Shown here in pieces: positions 54,610 to 62,799 of a stretch of 64,000 nt of DNA. This DNA is from Alkalihalobacillus bogoriensis ATCC BAA-922 (GTDB taxonomy: Bacteria > Bacillota > Bacilli > Bacillales > Bacillaceae_F), in assembly GCF_000621445.1 (NCBI RefSeq), contig NZ_KK211279.1:326537-390536 (forward strand). Direction: 5' to 3'. A program made the position numbers and the translations under genes. Position 1 is the stretch's first letter. Each line of letters opens with the position of its first letter. The notes beneath the pieces were generated by a model. It was not told the origin of the DNA and did not search any database. It worked only from the letters and a program-made list of their open reading frames with translations.

Positions 54610-55050
54610 CTGGTAAATATTCCGTCCGTTTATTAGACTGATATACAAACTCTTTACTATAACAACATTTTGAAAACAGCGTATTGATATTGATGGGAGT
54701 CTTTCACAATTGTATAATGAACATAGCTATAGTAATTATTTCCAATGAAAGGAGGGGGACGTTGAGCGAATCAAAAAAAACAACCACGAAGATGTGATTG
54801 CTTTTGCTTAAAACAACTCTACCAAACACGATAGAAATGAAAATGAAGTGCTTGCTGTAAATCGCCGACTACATCGTGTAGAAGGTGTCATCGAAGGACT
54901 GTCAAAACAATGATTATTTTTGCAATATATTCTTCAACAATTCCCCCCATCCTCAACACATCCCATATCTCATTTTTCGCGGACAGAGCAGCCGTTATTT
55001 GTGAACAGTATACGGGTTTCCTATTTTAAGCGGCCACAGGAGCGCTTATT
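54610..55050 (+). repeat. Segmental duplication, copy 2 (deleted version)
   Basis: This stretch matches 52743-53440 from CTGGTAAATATTCC to GGAGCGCTTATT, except for an internal loss of about 259 bp inside the gene and scattered substitutions. After 55050 the sequence diverges in the middle of palindrome copy 6. Confidence 0.85.
54762..54913 (+). pseudogene. Deleted copy of the coiled-coil gene
   Basis: The start region GTTGAGCGA is joined directly to AATCAAAAAAAACAACCAC, which in the intact gene lies 259 bp further on. The intact gene has the 8-base word TTGAGCGA at both places (52894-52901 and 53153-53160), so one copy and the DNA between were lost. The join is out of frame (TGA after 11 codons) and further small indels follow. 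The 3' end matches the intact gene through the stop codon. Confidence 0.85.
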
Positions 55051-55159
55051 TCGCTTTTCTCACTTATATTCTAGTCTCTTTTTAGCAAATAAAGGCTCTC
55101 GTGTCCGCTAATTTTTTGAAACACTACAAAAGTTCACAAATAAGAGCTCTCGTGTCCAC
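54979..55159. repeat. Nested palindrome family B, copy 6 (181 bp, chimeric)
   Basis: The left half is near-identical to copy 5 (GCGGACAGAGCAGCCGTTAT, GCGGCCACAGGAGCGCTTAT). The right half differs (AAGGCTCTCGTGTCCGC, then GTTCACAAATAAGAGCTCTC, then GTGTCCAC) but keeps inverted symmetry and the 181 bp length. It ends 40 bp before the start of the nuclease-like gene. Confidence 0.85.
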
Positions 55160-55199
55160 AAAAAATCTAACAATGCACAAAAAAAGGAGCGAATCAAAA

Positions 55200-55850
55200 G
55201 TGAAGCAATTCCAACAAACATATGATGACTGGCTTGAAGAGAACATTGCCAACGAAAAAAATCAGCGAAGAAAAGAGTTACTTATAAAAGGGTTAGGACA
55301 CGGGACCATTGAATTTTTACGACATATTTGGCTTCCGACAGTCGGCAGTTTTGACCATTTGTATCCTGAATGGGAGGTGCGTGATTTAAATAACCGCTAT
55401 CGGTATTTGGATTTAGCCTATCATCCTGGAAACGGAAAAGGTTGTATCGAGATTCAAGGTTATGGTCCACACGCTAGAGACCTCGATGTAAAAAGATTCA
55501 AAGACTTATGTTGGCGTCACTCTTTATTAGCACTTGAAGGCTGGACGATATTACCGATTGCCTACTTATCCATAACAGACGAACCAAGACAATGCCAACA
55601 GCTTATTCTTGCCTTTCTCGGAAAATTTCTAGCGATTCACACACCTTCACATCTGTCCTGGCATGAAGCAGAAACACTGCGCTTTGCCCGCCGCCTCCTC
55701 CGCCCCATTAGTCCACATGAAGTCTCCCAGCATCTCCGAATAAGCGACCGCCAAACTCGCCGAGTCCTTCATACCCTTGTTAAATCTAATTTTCTCACTA
55801 TTGCCAGTGGCAAAACGCGCGCACGAACTTATCGCCTTACTCATTTATAA
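55200..55850 (+). CDS. Putative PD-(D/E)xK-like nuclease with C-terminal winged helix, flanked by palindromes
   Basis: From GTG 55200 (AAAGGAGC 9 nt upstream) the 216 residues have two parts. Residues 1-150 contain NNRYRYLDLAYHPGN and KGCIEIQGYGPHARDLDVKR; the D in LDLA followed by E-x-Q in IEIQG resembles the D..ExQ variant of the PD-(D/E)xK fold (as in BglII). Residues 165-216 read ISPHEVSQHLRISDRQTRRV then LHTLVKSNFL, a winged helix. Palindrome copies 6 and 7 lie 40 bp before and 4 bp after it. Conserved homologues exist in Bacillaceae as hypothetical proteins; function is unknown, and the nuclease reading is inference. Confidence 0.7.
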   Translation: MKQFQQTYDDWLEENIANEKNQRRKELLIKGLGHGTIEFLRHIWLPTVGSFDHLYPEWEVRDLNNRYRYLDLAYHPGNGKGCIEIQGYGPHARDLDVKRFKDLCWRHSLLALEGWTILPIAYLSITDEPRQCQQLILAFLGKFLAIHTPSHLSWHEAETLRFARRLLRPISPHEVSQHLRISDRQTRRVLHTLVKSNFLTIASGKTRARTYRLTHL

Positions 55851-55854
55851 TGGT

Positions 55855-56035
55855 GCGGACAGGGCAGCCGTTATTTGTGAACGTTATGCGGGTTTCAGAA
55901 AATATGCGGACACAGGAGCGCTTATCAAAGCAAAAACAACTCTACTCAAAGCAATATCTTGCCATTAAGAGCTGCTGTGTCCGCCAAAATTCCAAAACGC
56001 TAGCAATGTTCACAGATAACGTCTCTCATGTCCGC
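55855..56035. repeat. Nested palindrome family B, copy 7 (181 bp)
   Basis: GCGGACAGGGCAGCCGTTAT at the left and ATAACGTCTCTCATGTCCGC at the right are inverted, as are the inner modules GCGGACACAGGAGCGCTTAT and AAGAGCTGCTGTGTCCGC. It fills exactly the gap between two convergent stop codons (55848-55850 and 56038-56036), so it may act as their common terminator. Confidence 0.92.
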
Positions 56036-56761
56036 TTACATTTCAATCTTCTTGCTCTTATTAAAAACAAGTAGAAAAAGTACAAGTAATATGACACAAC
56101 CAATGCTGTATTGTAGAAGGGAAAGTGGATTTGAGCCAACGAGCGCAGGATAAAAGTAACCAGGGAAATTTTCTATGAGGCCTGAAAGAAATGAGTTATT
56201 CGTACTATACAATATATTTGACAAAATATTGGGGATGAAAAGAAGCATTACTGTTAAAATCAAATAAATCGCACCACTCCGAATTCCATATAAAAATAAA
56301 AGATATCCAAACAAAAAATACGTAAGCACTAGCAGAAAGAAATTAGCCGAGAATCCAAGTAGAAAGGAAACCTCCAACTCACCAGGTACGCCGAGTTGTT
56401 TCGTAACTAAAAGTAACCCTATTCCTAATACGACATACAGCAAACTCACATACAATGCAATCACGACATTCGCCATGACATAGTTTTTTCTGTTTTGTTT
56501 TGAGTTGTTAATCAAAGAAATGGCCTTAGATGAGTAATCCCTGTTTACAAAATAAAGTGGGTGTAATACCGCGGCCAACATCCCTAACATACAATAGAAA
56601 CTAGAGACATGTTTGATATAAAACGGCGTAGTTTCTGTCAAGATTAAGGCACTCATCACGATTGCTGGTGCAAATGCTGCTAGCACTCCAACAAGTAAGT
56701 GACCTTTTTTCAATAAATCGATTCCATTGTAACTAACATAGTTATGAATGTTTAGTTGCAT
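56036..56761 (-). CDS. ABC-2 type exporter permease
   Basis: The 241 residues have six hydrophobic segments (LLVGVLAAFAPAIVMSALIL, VVIALYVSLLYVVLGIGLLL, FLLGFSANFFLLVLTYFLFG, SGAIYLILTVMLLFIPNILS and others). ATG 56761 follows GAGGTG; a GTG three codons earlier is less likely. It overlaps the ATPase gene by 20 bp and is the last gene of a four-gene operon. Such pairs export peptides, antibiotics or lipids; the substrate is unknown. Confidence 0.78.
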   Translation of the reverse strand: MQLNIHNYVSYNGIDLLKKGHLLVGVLAAFAPAIVMSALILTETTPFYIKHVSSFYCMLGMLAAVLHPLYFVNRDYSSKAISLINNSKQNRKNYVMANVVIALYVSLLYVVLGIGLLLVTKQLGVPGELEVSFLLGFSANFFLLVLTYFLFGYLLFLYGIRSGAIYLILTVMLLFIPNILSNILYSTNNSFLSGLIENFPGYFYPALVGSNPLSLLQYSIGCVILLVLFLLVFNKSKKIEM

Positions 56762-57614
56762 GACCTTCACCTCTCAATTTATTCATATAGACATTTCGAA
56801 GTGTCTTTTTCTCCGCAGAAAAATCTACTAATCTTAATCCTAACTGATGTAAAAACTGAAAAATTTCAGTATTCTCCACACTCGTTTCCATTTCAATTGT
56901 GTTTTCACTCAAGTGAATGATAGTTCCGAACTGTTGCTTCTCGATGAATGTTGCTACTTCAGTCGAAGTAGCAAAAACGAATTTGAGTAGAAACTGACTC
57001 TTTTTACTTAATTGTTGTTCACCAACAATTTTCCCTTTTTCTAAAAACAAAACTCGATCACAGATTGTTTCAATATCTTCGAGCTTATGACTAGAAATCA
57101 AAACACCAACATTCCACTCATTCGCCATTTTTCTTAATTGCTGTAATACTTCTAGAGAGGTTTCAATGTCCATACTATTAGTAGGTTCATCCAACACAAT
57201 GTAATTTGGTTTATTCAAAAGACTAATAACAATTCCTAATTTCTGCCGCATCCCTAAAGAATATTGTTTGACCTTTTTATTCAATACATCATACAATTGA
57301 ATGCCTTTCAAAAAAACCTCGTATTCACTAAGATTGAATCTAGTTCCATAGATTCCAGAAAAATAGGAAAGATGTGCTAACCCGGTTTTATTCGTGTATA
57401 ATTTAGGCTCCTCAATTAAGTACCCAACATGGTTATTACCCGCAACAGATCCATCGAATGTTTGAATTGTTTGAGCAATAATCTTCATAAGTGTGCTTTT
57501 TCCAGCGCCATTACTGCCAACTAATCCCACAATCTCTCCTTGTTTAAACTCAAAAGATATCCGATCTAACACGACAGTACGATGATATTTCTTCGTAACT
57601 GAATTAACATGCAT
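56742..57614 (-). CDS. ABC exporter ATPase
   Basis: The 290 residues have Walker A GSNGAGKST, the Q-loop region YLIEEPKLYTNKTGLAHLSY, signature YSLGMRQKLGI, Walker B YIVLDEPTNSMD and H-loop ISSHKLEDI. The C-terminal 80 residues are the extension seen in antibiotic-resistance/lantibiotic-type (CcmA/BcrA-like) ATPases. It pairs with the permease downstream. Confidence 0.92.
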   Translation of the reverse strand: MHVNSVTKKYHRTVVLDRISFEFKQGEIVGLVGSNGAGKSTLMKIIAQTIQTFDGSVAGNNHVGYLIEEPKLYTNKTGLAHLSYFSGIYGTRFNLSEYEVFLKGIQLYDVLNKKVKQYSLGMRQKLGIVISLLNKPNYIVLDEPTNSMDIETSLEVLQQLRKMANEWNVGVLISSHKLEDIETICDRVLFLEKGKIVGEQQLSKKSQFLLKFVFATSTEVATFIEKQQFGTIIHLSENTIEMETSVENTEIFQFLHQLGLRLVDFSAEKKTLRNVYMNKLRGEGHATKHS

Positions 57615-57638
57615 TTTGCTATCCTCCTATTTCATTCA

Positions 57639-57983
57639 TTAGTTTAAGAAATCTTTCTTATATTGAATCGCTAAATAAATTCCTGACGCTAAAAATGCAA
57701 GCGAATATTTAAACAAAAAGAAAATTTGCCACATATATTCTTTCGGAAAAATCAAGTCACATAAAATAACAACAGATAATATAACGAGGCAGCTTTTCAA
57801 ACTAATTTGAGACGTTCTTTCATCAGCATTTCCCATTTTTTTATAAAATACATACGTTATAATCACTCCGACGGCAAGCAATAAAAGACCACTTCCAAGA
57901 AGCATATTCCAATTACCCGCTGATGCTTCCGCCCATGTTTTTAATGGATAGAACATTGAATTCGTTATGTCATCAATTTTCAT
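57639..57983 (-). CDS. Small membrane protein with DER motif
   Basis: From MKIDDITNSMFYPLKTWAEA the 114 residues have three or four hydrophobic segments (NMLLGSGLLLLAVGVIITYV, LKSCLVILSVVILCDLI, IFFLFKYSLAFLASGIYLAI) and a loop KKMGNADERTSQISL. The DER motif between segments recalls the protein at 8941-9366, which also follows an XRE regulator. ATG 57983 follows GAGGAAAGG and overlaps the regulator gene by 11 bp. Function unknown. Confidence 0.7.
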   Translation of the reverse strand: MKIDDITNSMFYPLKTWAEASAGNWNMLLGSGLLLLAVGVIITYVFYKKMGNADERTSQISLKSCLVILSVVILCDLIFPKEYMWQIFFLFKYSLAFLASGIYLAIQYKKDFLN

Positions 57984-58212
57984 TTTGATCCTTTCCTCCC
58001 TCATAAGTAAAAATTTCGGTCACATCCACGTTAAAAAAATTCGCAATCCGAAAAGCTAGCAATAACGTGGGAACATAATTTCCTTTTTCCATGACGAAGA
58101 TGGTTTGTTTGGAAACCCCGACTTTCTCAGCTAATTCTTGCTGAGACATTCTAGCAAGTACGCGATATTCATACACCTTATTTGATATCGAATCACCAAA
58201 ATCTTTTTTCAA
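57973..58212 (-). CDS. Small XRE-family regulator of the ABC module
   Basis: The helix-turn-helix is MSQQELAEKVGVSKQTIFVM followed by EKGNYVPTLLLAFRIANFF and VTEIFTYE. I start at TTG 58212, six bases after AGAGGTGAT; an ATG at 58218 and a GTG at 58221 overlap that site. It is closely similar in layout to the regulator at 8739-8951 and heads an operon with a DER-type membrane protein and an ABC exporter. Confidence 0.85.
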   Translation of the reverse strand: MKKDFGDSISNKVYEYRVLARMSQQELAEKVGVSKQTIFVMEKGNYVPTLLLAFRIANFFNVDVTEIFTYEGGKDQNEN

Positions 58213-58263
58213 GACCATCACCTCTTAACAAGAATTGTAAATTAATTCATAACAAAAGTAAAG

Positions 58264-58294
58264 TTTAATTATACAAAATAACAATTTAATTATA
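58264..58294 (-). promoter_or_regulatory. Direct repeats upstream of the XRE regulator
   Basis: TTTAATTATA occurs at 58264-58273 and 58285-58294, exactly 21 bp apart (two helical turns). They lie 50-80 bp upstream of the regulator start and are candidate binding sites or an AT-rich promoter. Positional inference only. The gap 58295-58555 shows only a weak hairpin (GACCCTC/GAGAGTC at 58446-58466). Confidence 0.35.
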
Positions 58295-58555
58295 AAAAGG
58301 ACTAATTCATTTATATAATCAGTATAAAAATCATTGTGAGATATCTTAAAGATAAAATGAAACCACGAAAAATTACCTGATTATTTTGCACCCAAACATT
58401 CTTTCATACAATTTTAAAAAACATCGGCTTTTTCTCATAAAAAAAGACCCTCATTACTGAGAGTCATTAATTTATTGACAGCAGTTTTTTATAAACACCC
58501 AGTACCATACATAGTGTCTGCTAAGGAAACGCGTGCATTAAAAGTCGTTCCAAAG

Positions 58556-58583
58556 AAAAAACACCTTCTATAAGGTGCTTTTT
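58556..58583 (-). terminator. Terminator after the 108-residue protein gene
   Basis: CACCTT pairs with AAGGTG (58562-58577) with T/A-runs on both sides; on the minus strand six Ts follow. It is 40 bp beyond the stop codon at 58625. Confidence 0.65.
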
Positions 58584-58624
58584 AAGAGTACAGAGAAGGG
58601 CTTCTTGGCAAAATAGAGCTTAAA

Positions 58625-58951
58625 CTACAACTTCCTAACCTCATACGGTCTTCTCAACAACATTCTAAATACTTCCTGTCCTTCATGCTTTCTCGAATGA
58701 GCCCATTTATCATACTCTGCTTCTGTTATTCGCCCTTCGACTAATGCTTCCAGAAACAAATAATGTTCTTGATCTACTGCTAATTTGCTAATGTCCAACT
58801 GCTCTTTTCTTTTATTTATCTTAGAAACTTGCGTCCTGTTCCTGGCTGGTTCTTTTCTTATTACGTGTAATTTGGCTCTATTTCTTTTTTTTAATGAAAT
58901 CAATAAAACAATAACTAAAAGTGAAAAGACTACTATTCCTACTTCAACCAT
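58625..58951 (-). CDS. Small membrane-anchored protein of unknown function
   Basis: One N-terminal hydrophobic helix (VGIVVFSLLVIVLLISLKKR) is followed by a basic cytoplasmic region and a helical C-terminal part (FLEALVEGRITEAEYDKWAH) that resembles a SHOCT-like short motif (EGxITExEYxxxK). It ends 54 bp after the HNH gene begins its own end (same strand, separate). The SHOCT resemblance is suggestive only. An AAAGGGTGC site precedes ATG 58951. Confidence 0.6.
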   Translation of the reverse strand: MVEVGIVVFSLLVIVLLISLKKRNRAKLHVIRKEPARNRTQVSKINKRKEQLDISKLAVDQEHYLFLEALVEGRITEAEYDKWAHSRKHEGQEVFRMLLRRPYEVRKL

Positions 58952-59005
58952 ACAGCACCCTTTCTGAAAACCTCGTCCTCACCTAGTCTTCTTCTAGATT
59001 CTTTT

Positions 59006-59983
59006 CTACGGACTCCAAATCACATCATACCCATTCTTAATCGAGTAATCGTACAACATGATGATTTTTTTCTCTTTATAGTTGGTCATCCAGTTCGGTT
59101 CAACTATTTTTGTATGTAACTCATTGTTTCTACTAATGATCTCTTGAAGAAAAGGCCTCTCTGGCAACTTATCGCTTTTGGAGCTATTACACTTTTGACA
59201 AGATAACACAAGATTCCATAAGTGATCGGATTGGACGAACGACCACGGAATGAAGTGATCAACATGCGTTTCTCGCTTTTCTCCTGAAAGAGTCTTGTTA
59301 CAGTAGAAACATCTAGCTTCAAAATGATTCATTAACACCTTTTCAAAAGGTCGCAGCGACGTTCGACGTGCAATGCTTTCCACTTTACCGAGAAGATAAT
59401 TAATACTTGGTACTTCATTCAATTCTTCAATCATAGCTGCCATATGGTAATTAGTTAGATTGACAATCAATCTTTGATAATTCAGCATAAAACTATGTAC
59501 AGCAGGGTTTATTTGAAAGTACTCACGTTTATGGTCAAATGCGTAAAAACGCCCCTTTGTGTCACCATACAAAGCACCAAATACATTTTCCTTCATTGTT
59601 GTTTTTACTTTTTTTACAAGATTTATTTGGAGCGTTGCATCGATCTTATCAAAACTATACTCAGACGGAATTGCGTTAGCTGTCTGCGCTTCTTTAATAA
59701 TCGTGACAACGCGCGCATTCTTTCCGCGATTTTGCTTATCTAACTGATGGTGCACAATCAAGTTCCAATAAATCTTAGTGAAGGAGTATGCCAGTTGGTC
59801 GTAGGTAAGCTCAAATTGGTCATTCACTTGATATAAATTTTCAATCAAGGATTTAATCAACGCATACTTGTATGTTGATGATTTAACGGATTTATTAGAC
59901 AACACAACGGTCAGTGTTCTCCAAATCTCTTCATCCGTTAAATATTTCTCCTTCAGCTCCCCCACTTTTAACTTGTAACTCAA
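59006..59983 (-). CDS. HNH endonuclease domain protein
   Basis: The C-terminal third contains a classic HNH site: CFYCNKTLSG, then THVDHFIPWSFV, then NLVLSCQKCNSSKSD (two CxxC pairs for structural zinc, H-D-H and N as catalytic residues). The N-terminal 200 residues are helical and unassigned (LKVGELKEKYLTDEEIWRTL). Such standalone HNH proteins occur in restriction or defence settings. TTG 59983 is used as start, with GGAG close upstream. No partner gene is visible. Confidence 0.82.
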   Translation of the reverse strand: MSYKLKVGELKEKYLTDEEIWRTLTVVLSNKSVKSSTYKYALIKSLIENLYQVNDQFELTYDQLAYSFTKIYWNLIVHHQLDKQNRGKNARVVTIIKEAQTANAIPSEYSFDKIDATLQINLVKKVKTTMKENVFGALYGDTKGRFYAFDHKREYFQINPAVHSFMLNYQRLIVNLTNYHMAAMIEELNEVPSINYLLGKVESIARRTSLRPFEKVLMNHFEARCFYCNKTLSGEKRETHVDHFIPWSFVQSDHLWNLVLSCQKCNSSKSDKLPERPFLQEIISRNNELHTKIVEPNWMTNYKEKKIIMLYDYSIKNGYDVIWSP

Positions 59984-60027
59984 CTACTCCACACCCCTTT
60001 CATTGCTGCCCTTTCTTTCACAAAATG

Positions 60028-60351
60028 TTAATCTTCAACATCCACTAGCAAGAGTCTTTCCTCAAATCCCCCACGTTCGTCTAGCTTTCTTTTTCTCACT
60101 TCCTCTATCTCCGGTGGATCCACACCACGAAGTTTAGCAAGACTATACATCACTTCTAACAAGTCAGCCATTTCTTCTACTAACTCAGCCGTTGATTCTG
60201 CTTTCAGTAGCTCGTCCATTTCTTCTTCTAATTTCACTCGTAACTCTTTCTCATATGTAGTAGAATCTAACGTCTTTGTCCTAAATTTCTTCCCGCTCTT
60301 TTCTATAATCTCCGGAATTCGATCTCGAACAAGCTTGTTATAGGTAGGCAT
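60028..60351 (-). CDS. MazG-like / phosphoribosyl-ATP pyrophosphohydrolase-like protein
   Basis: The 107 residues begin PTYNKLVRDRIPEIIEKSGK and carry the all-alpha NTP pyrophosphatase metal site EEEMDELLKA..ELVEEMADLLEVM (ExxE and ExxD pairs). KLVRDxIP is typical of a small Bacillus family annotated as phosphoribosyl-ATP pyrophosphohydrolase-like; its substrate is unknown and it is not in a his operon. I place the start at ATG 60351. Confidence 0.85.
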   Translation of the reverse strand: MPTYNKLVRDRIPEIIEKSGKKFRTKTLDSTTYEKELRVKLEEEMDELLKAESTAELVEEMADLLEVMYSLAKLRGVDPPEIEEVRKRKLDERGGFEERLLLVDVED

Positions 60352-60580
60352 ATGCACGGTCCTTTCATATTACATTTTACTGCTCGTAAGTTTTGGGTCT
60401 TTAGTTTGCAGGTAGAAAAGGTCTACATTATTTTTTACATTATTATAATTTTTTATATGAACGAATTTCATAATTCGAGCCATTAGGCTCGCAAGGCTTT
60501 CAAGACACTAAAAAGAGATGTAACAAGTTCATATGATAGAGAAATTTTGTTTGATATTCTAGATTAAGAGGAGCAACTAT

Positions 60581-60835
60581 ATGAAAAACAAGATAGTAGC
60601 ATTATTTGTTTGTATTTTTTTTATTTTACTTTTCCCTTCAAATATACTAGCAAATGAAATGAATAGCGAGCAAAGTTTAATAGAGTCCGCAAACAGTTGG
60701 ATGGAGAAGTTAGGTTTTGAAGTATCCTTTTCAAAACCATATATTAAAGAGCCTCATCATTGTCTCTAATTCTTCTTCATTGGAAAGTGTCCAATGATTA
60801 GAGGAAGGCTTCCAATTCAATTACACAGATTGACA
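60581..60835 (+). pseudogene. Decayed secreted protein
   Basis: The ATG at 60581 (after AGAGGAGC) opens a clear signal peptide (MKNKIVALFVCIFFILLFPS with NILANE) and 40 mature residues, then stops at 60767-60769. A shifted frame continues (SLIIVSNSSSLESVQ, stop, LEEGFQFNYTD, stop), so several stops and at least one frameshift have destroyed the rest. The family is not recognised. Confidence 0.5.
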
Positions 60836-61030
60836 CTTTTTTATATGGCGCAGCCAAGATTGATTAAAGACTCTCCCATTTCTAATTTCATATGTCGTTC
60901 TTCCTCAAGAGCCGTTTCCTTTATTTTAGTAGAAATGAACCATTATATTAGAAAATGTACGCCTCCTAGTTTGACACAAAAGCGTATGCCTCTCCTCTTG
61001 TTGCCGAGACGCTGGCTTTTTCGAATATCC

Positions 61031-61211
61031 GCGGCCACCACAGCCGTTATTTGTGAACTTTATAGGCGTTTGCAAAAATAAGCGGACAGAGAAGACCCTA
61101 TTTACCATTTACCAGCGCTTATCCCACTGATATTTGCCAAATAACGTCTCTCCTGTCCGCTTAATTCTTGAAACAGGGGTTTTGTTCACACATAAGAGCG
61201 CTGGTGGCCGT
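61031..61211. repeat. Nested palindrome family B, copy 8 (181 bp)
   Basis: GCGGCCACCACAGCCGTTAT at the left and ATAAGAGCGCTGGTGGCCG at the right are inverted; inner modules GCGGACAGAGAAGACCCTAT and AAATAACGTCTCTCCTGTCCGC are related. It occupies the gap between the decayed secreted gene and the end of dbpA. A GTGCCTGACCCCC motif follows at 61259. Confidence 0.88.
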
Positions 61212-61275
61212 AAAAACAAAGGGGAAGTGCCCGCCAGCTACAAATATGTAATTGAGGTGCCTGACCCCCTATATC

Positions 61276-62721
61276 CTACTTAATTGCTATGCTCACCTTC
61301 AGCTTCTTTCCTTTAATCGTGGTATTTTCCATTGCTTCTAACACTAACGACCCTTTTCCATTATGAATATCCACGTACGTTAATGTATCTTGGATCGTGA
61401 TAATCCCAATATCCTCTGCGCTTACCCCAGGAATATTAGCGATCGTTCCAACAAAATCTACTGGCCGAAGCTTCTTCTTTTTCCCACCACTAAAATGGAG
61501 CTTCATAATATCTTTATTGATTCGTGCCGTTTTATTATTTCGAACGACTCGACGGCCACTAATTTTTTCATCAAAAGCCGCTTTTCCTCTAGAAACTTCG
61601 GTCTCACTAGGAGCCTCCATATCAGCTATGGTAAAACCAATATATCTCTCGATCCCTTTAAGGTACTTCTCATCGTTTAGTGTGGCTAACGTAATCGCTT
61701 TTCCTTTATTACCCGATCGGCCCGTTCTTCCTGTTCGGTGCACATAGCTTTCTTTTTCCATCGGTACGTCATAGTTAATGACTAACGTTACATTGTCCAC
61801 ATCAATTCCCCTCGCAGCAACATCCGTCGCCACAAGATAACGGAAATTCCCCCGCTTAAAACCATCCATGACGGAAAACCGGTCTTCTTGCTCTAATCCA
61901 CCATGAAGTTTTTCACAAGAATAATTAGCGCGATCAAGTTCGGAAAACACCGTATCCACATGCTCTTTCGTATTGCAAAAAACAATACAACTGTCTGGAT
62001 TCTCTACTATGGTTATATCTTTAAGGAGCGATAACTTTTCTTCTGGATTAACCTCAATTACATGATGTTCAATCGAAGCCGTAGTCATGCCAGAAGATGC
62101 TATCTCAATATGCTCGGGGCTTTCCATATAATGATGACAAAGAGTTTCCACATCTTTCGGCAACGTTGCCGAAAACACCATCGTCACTCTATCAACAGGA
62201 AGCTCTTTAATAATTGCTTCCACATCGTTAATAAAACCCATATTCAGCATCTCATCTGCTTCATCAATAACGAGATATTTAATTTCATCCAATGCTACTG
62301 TTTCTCTTTCGATATGGTCCAGCACCCGACCAGGTGTCCCAACAACAACATGAGTCCTTTGTTTTAATTCGTCTTTTTGTTTCGAGAAAGGCTCTTTTCC
62401 ATAAACGGCTACAGCTTTAATCCGCTTAAATCGACCAATATTCGCAATATCCTCCCGAACTTGAACGGCAAGCTCCCTTGTTGGTGTGAGAATTAACGCT
62501 TGCGGCTTTCTTTCCTCCCAATTCACCATCTCACAAATCGGGATTCCAAAGGCTGCTGTCTTCCCGCTGCCCGTTTGAGATTTAACGATTAAATCTTTCT
62601 TTTTCATCGCTAGAGGAATGACTTCCCGTTGAACCTCTGTTGCCTTTTCATATTTCATTAATGAAAGTGCACGATTTATTTCCTCACTTAACTGATACTC
62701 ATCAAAACCTCGTTCACTCAT
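61276..62721 (-). CDS. dbpA: DEAD-box ATP-dependent RNA helicase DbpA
   Basis: The 481-residue protein has the Q motif, motif [18 protein letters not shown], the DEAD box [14 protein letters not shown] (SAT), [11 protein letters not shown] and HRTGRTGR. The last 75 residues form the DbpA/YxiN RNA-binding domain ([39 protein letters not shown]), which targets hairpin 92 of 23S rRNA during ribosome assembly. It is a single gene. Length and domains fit YxiN exactly. Confidence 0.95.
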   Translation of the reverse strand: MSERGFDEYQLSEEINRALSLMKYEKATEVQREVIPLAMKKKDLIVKSQTGSGKTAAFGIPICEMVNWEERKPQALILTPTRELAVQVREDIANIGRFKRIKAVAVYGKEPFSKQKDELKQRTHVVVGTPGRVLDHIERETVALDEIKYLVIDEADEMLNMGFINDVEAIIKELPVDRVTMVFSATLPKDVETLCHHYMESPEHIEIASSGMTTASIEHHVIEVNPEEKLSLLKDITIVENPDSCIVFCNTKEHVDTVFSELDRANYSCEKLHGGLEQEDRFSVMDGFKRGNFRYLVATDVAARGIDVDNVTLVINYDVPMEKESYVHRTGRTGRSGNKGKAITLATLNDEKYLKGIERYIGFTIADMEAPSETEVSRGKAAFDEKISGRRVVRNNKTARINKDIMKLHFSGGKKKKLRPVDFVGTIANIPGVSAEDIGIITIQDTLTYVDIHNGKGSLVLEAMENTTIKGKKLKVSIAIK

Positions 62722-62799
62722 ACCCTAACCCCATTTTTATTATTTCTACTCATTCTTTCAAAAAGCTCAATAACAGATCATATTGAACTGACTTTTACA

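Noticed and set aside
60794..61081. 95-codon plus frame between the decayed secreted gene and copy 8
   Set aside because: It starts in the decayed gene and enters the palindrome; no conserved pattern.
14244..61211. Palindromes considered as a CRISPR array or insertion sequence
   Set aside because: Copies are single and kilobases apart, with no spacers and no transposase gene inside; the only associated gene is nuclease-like and unproven.
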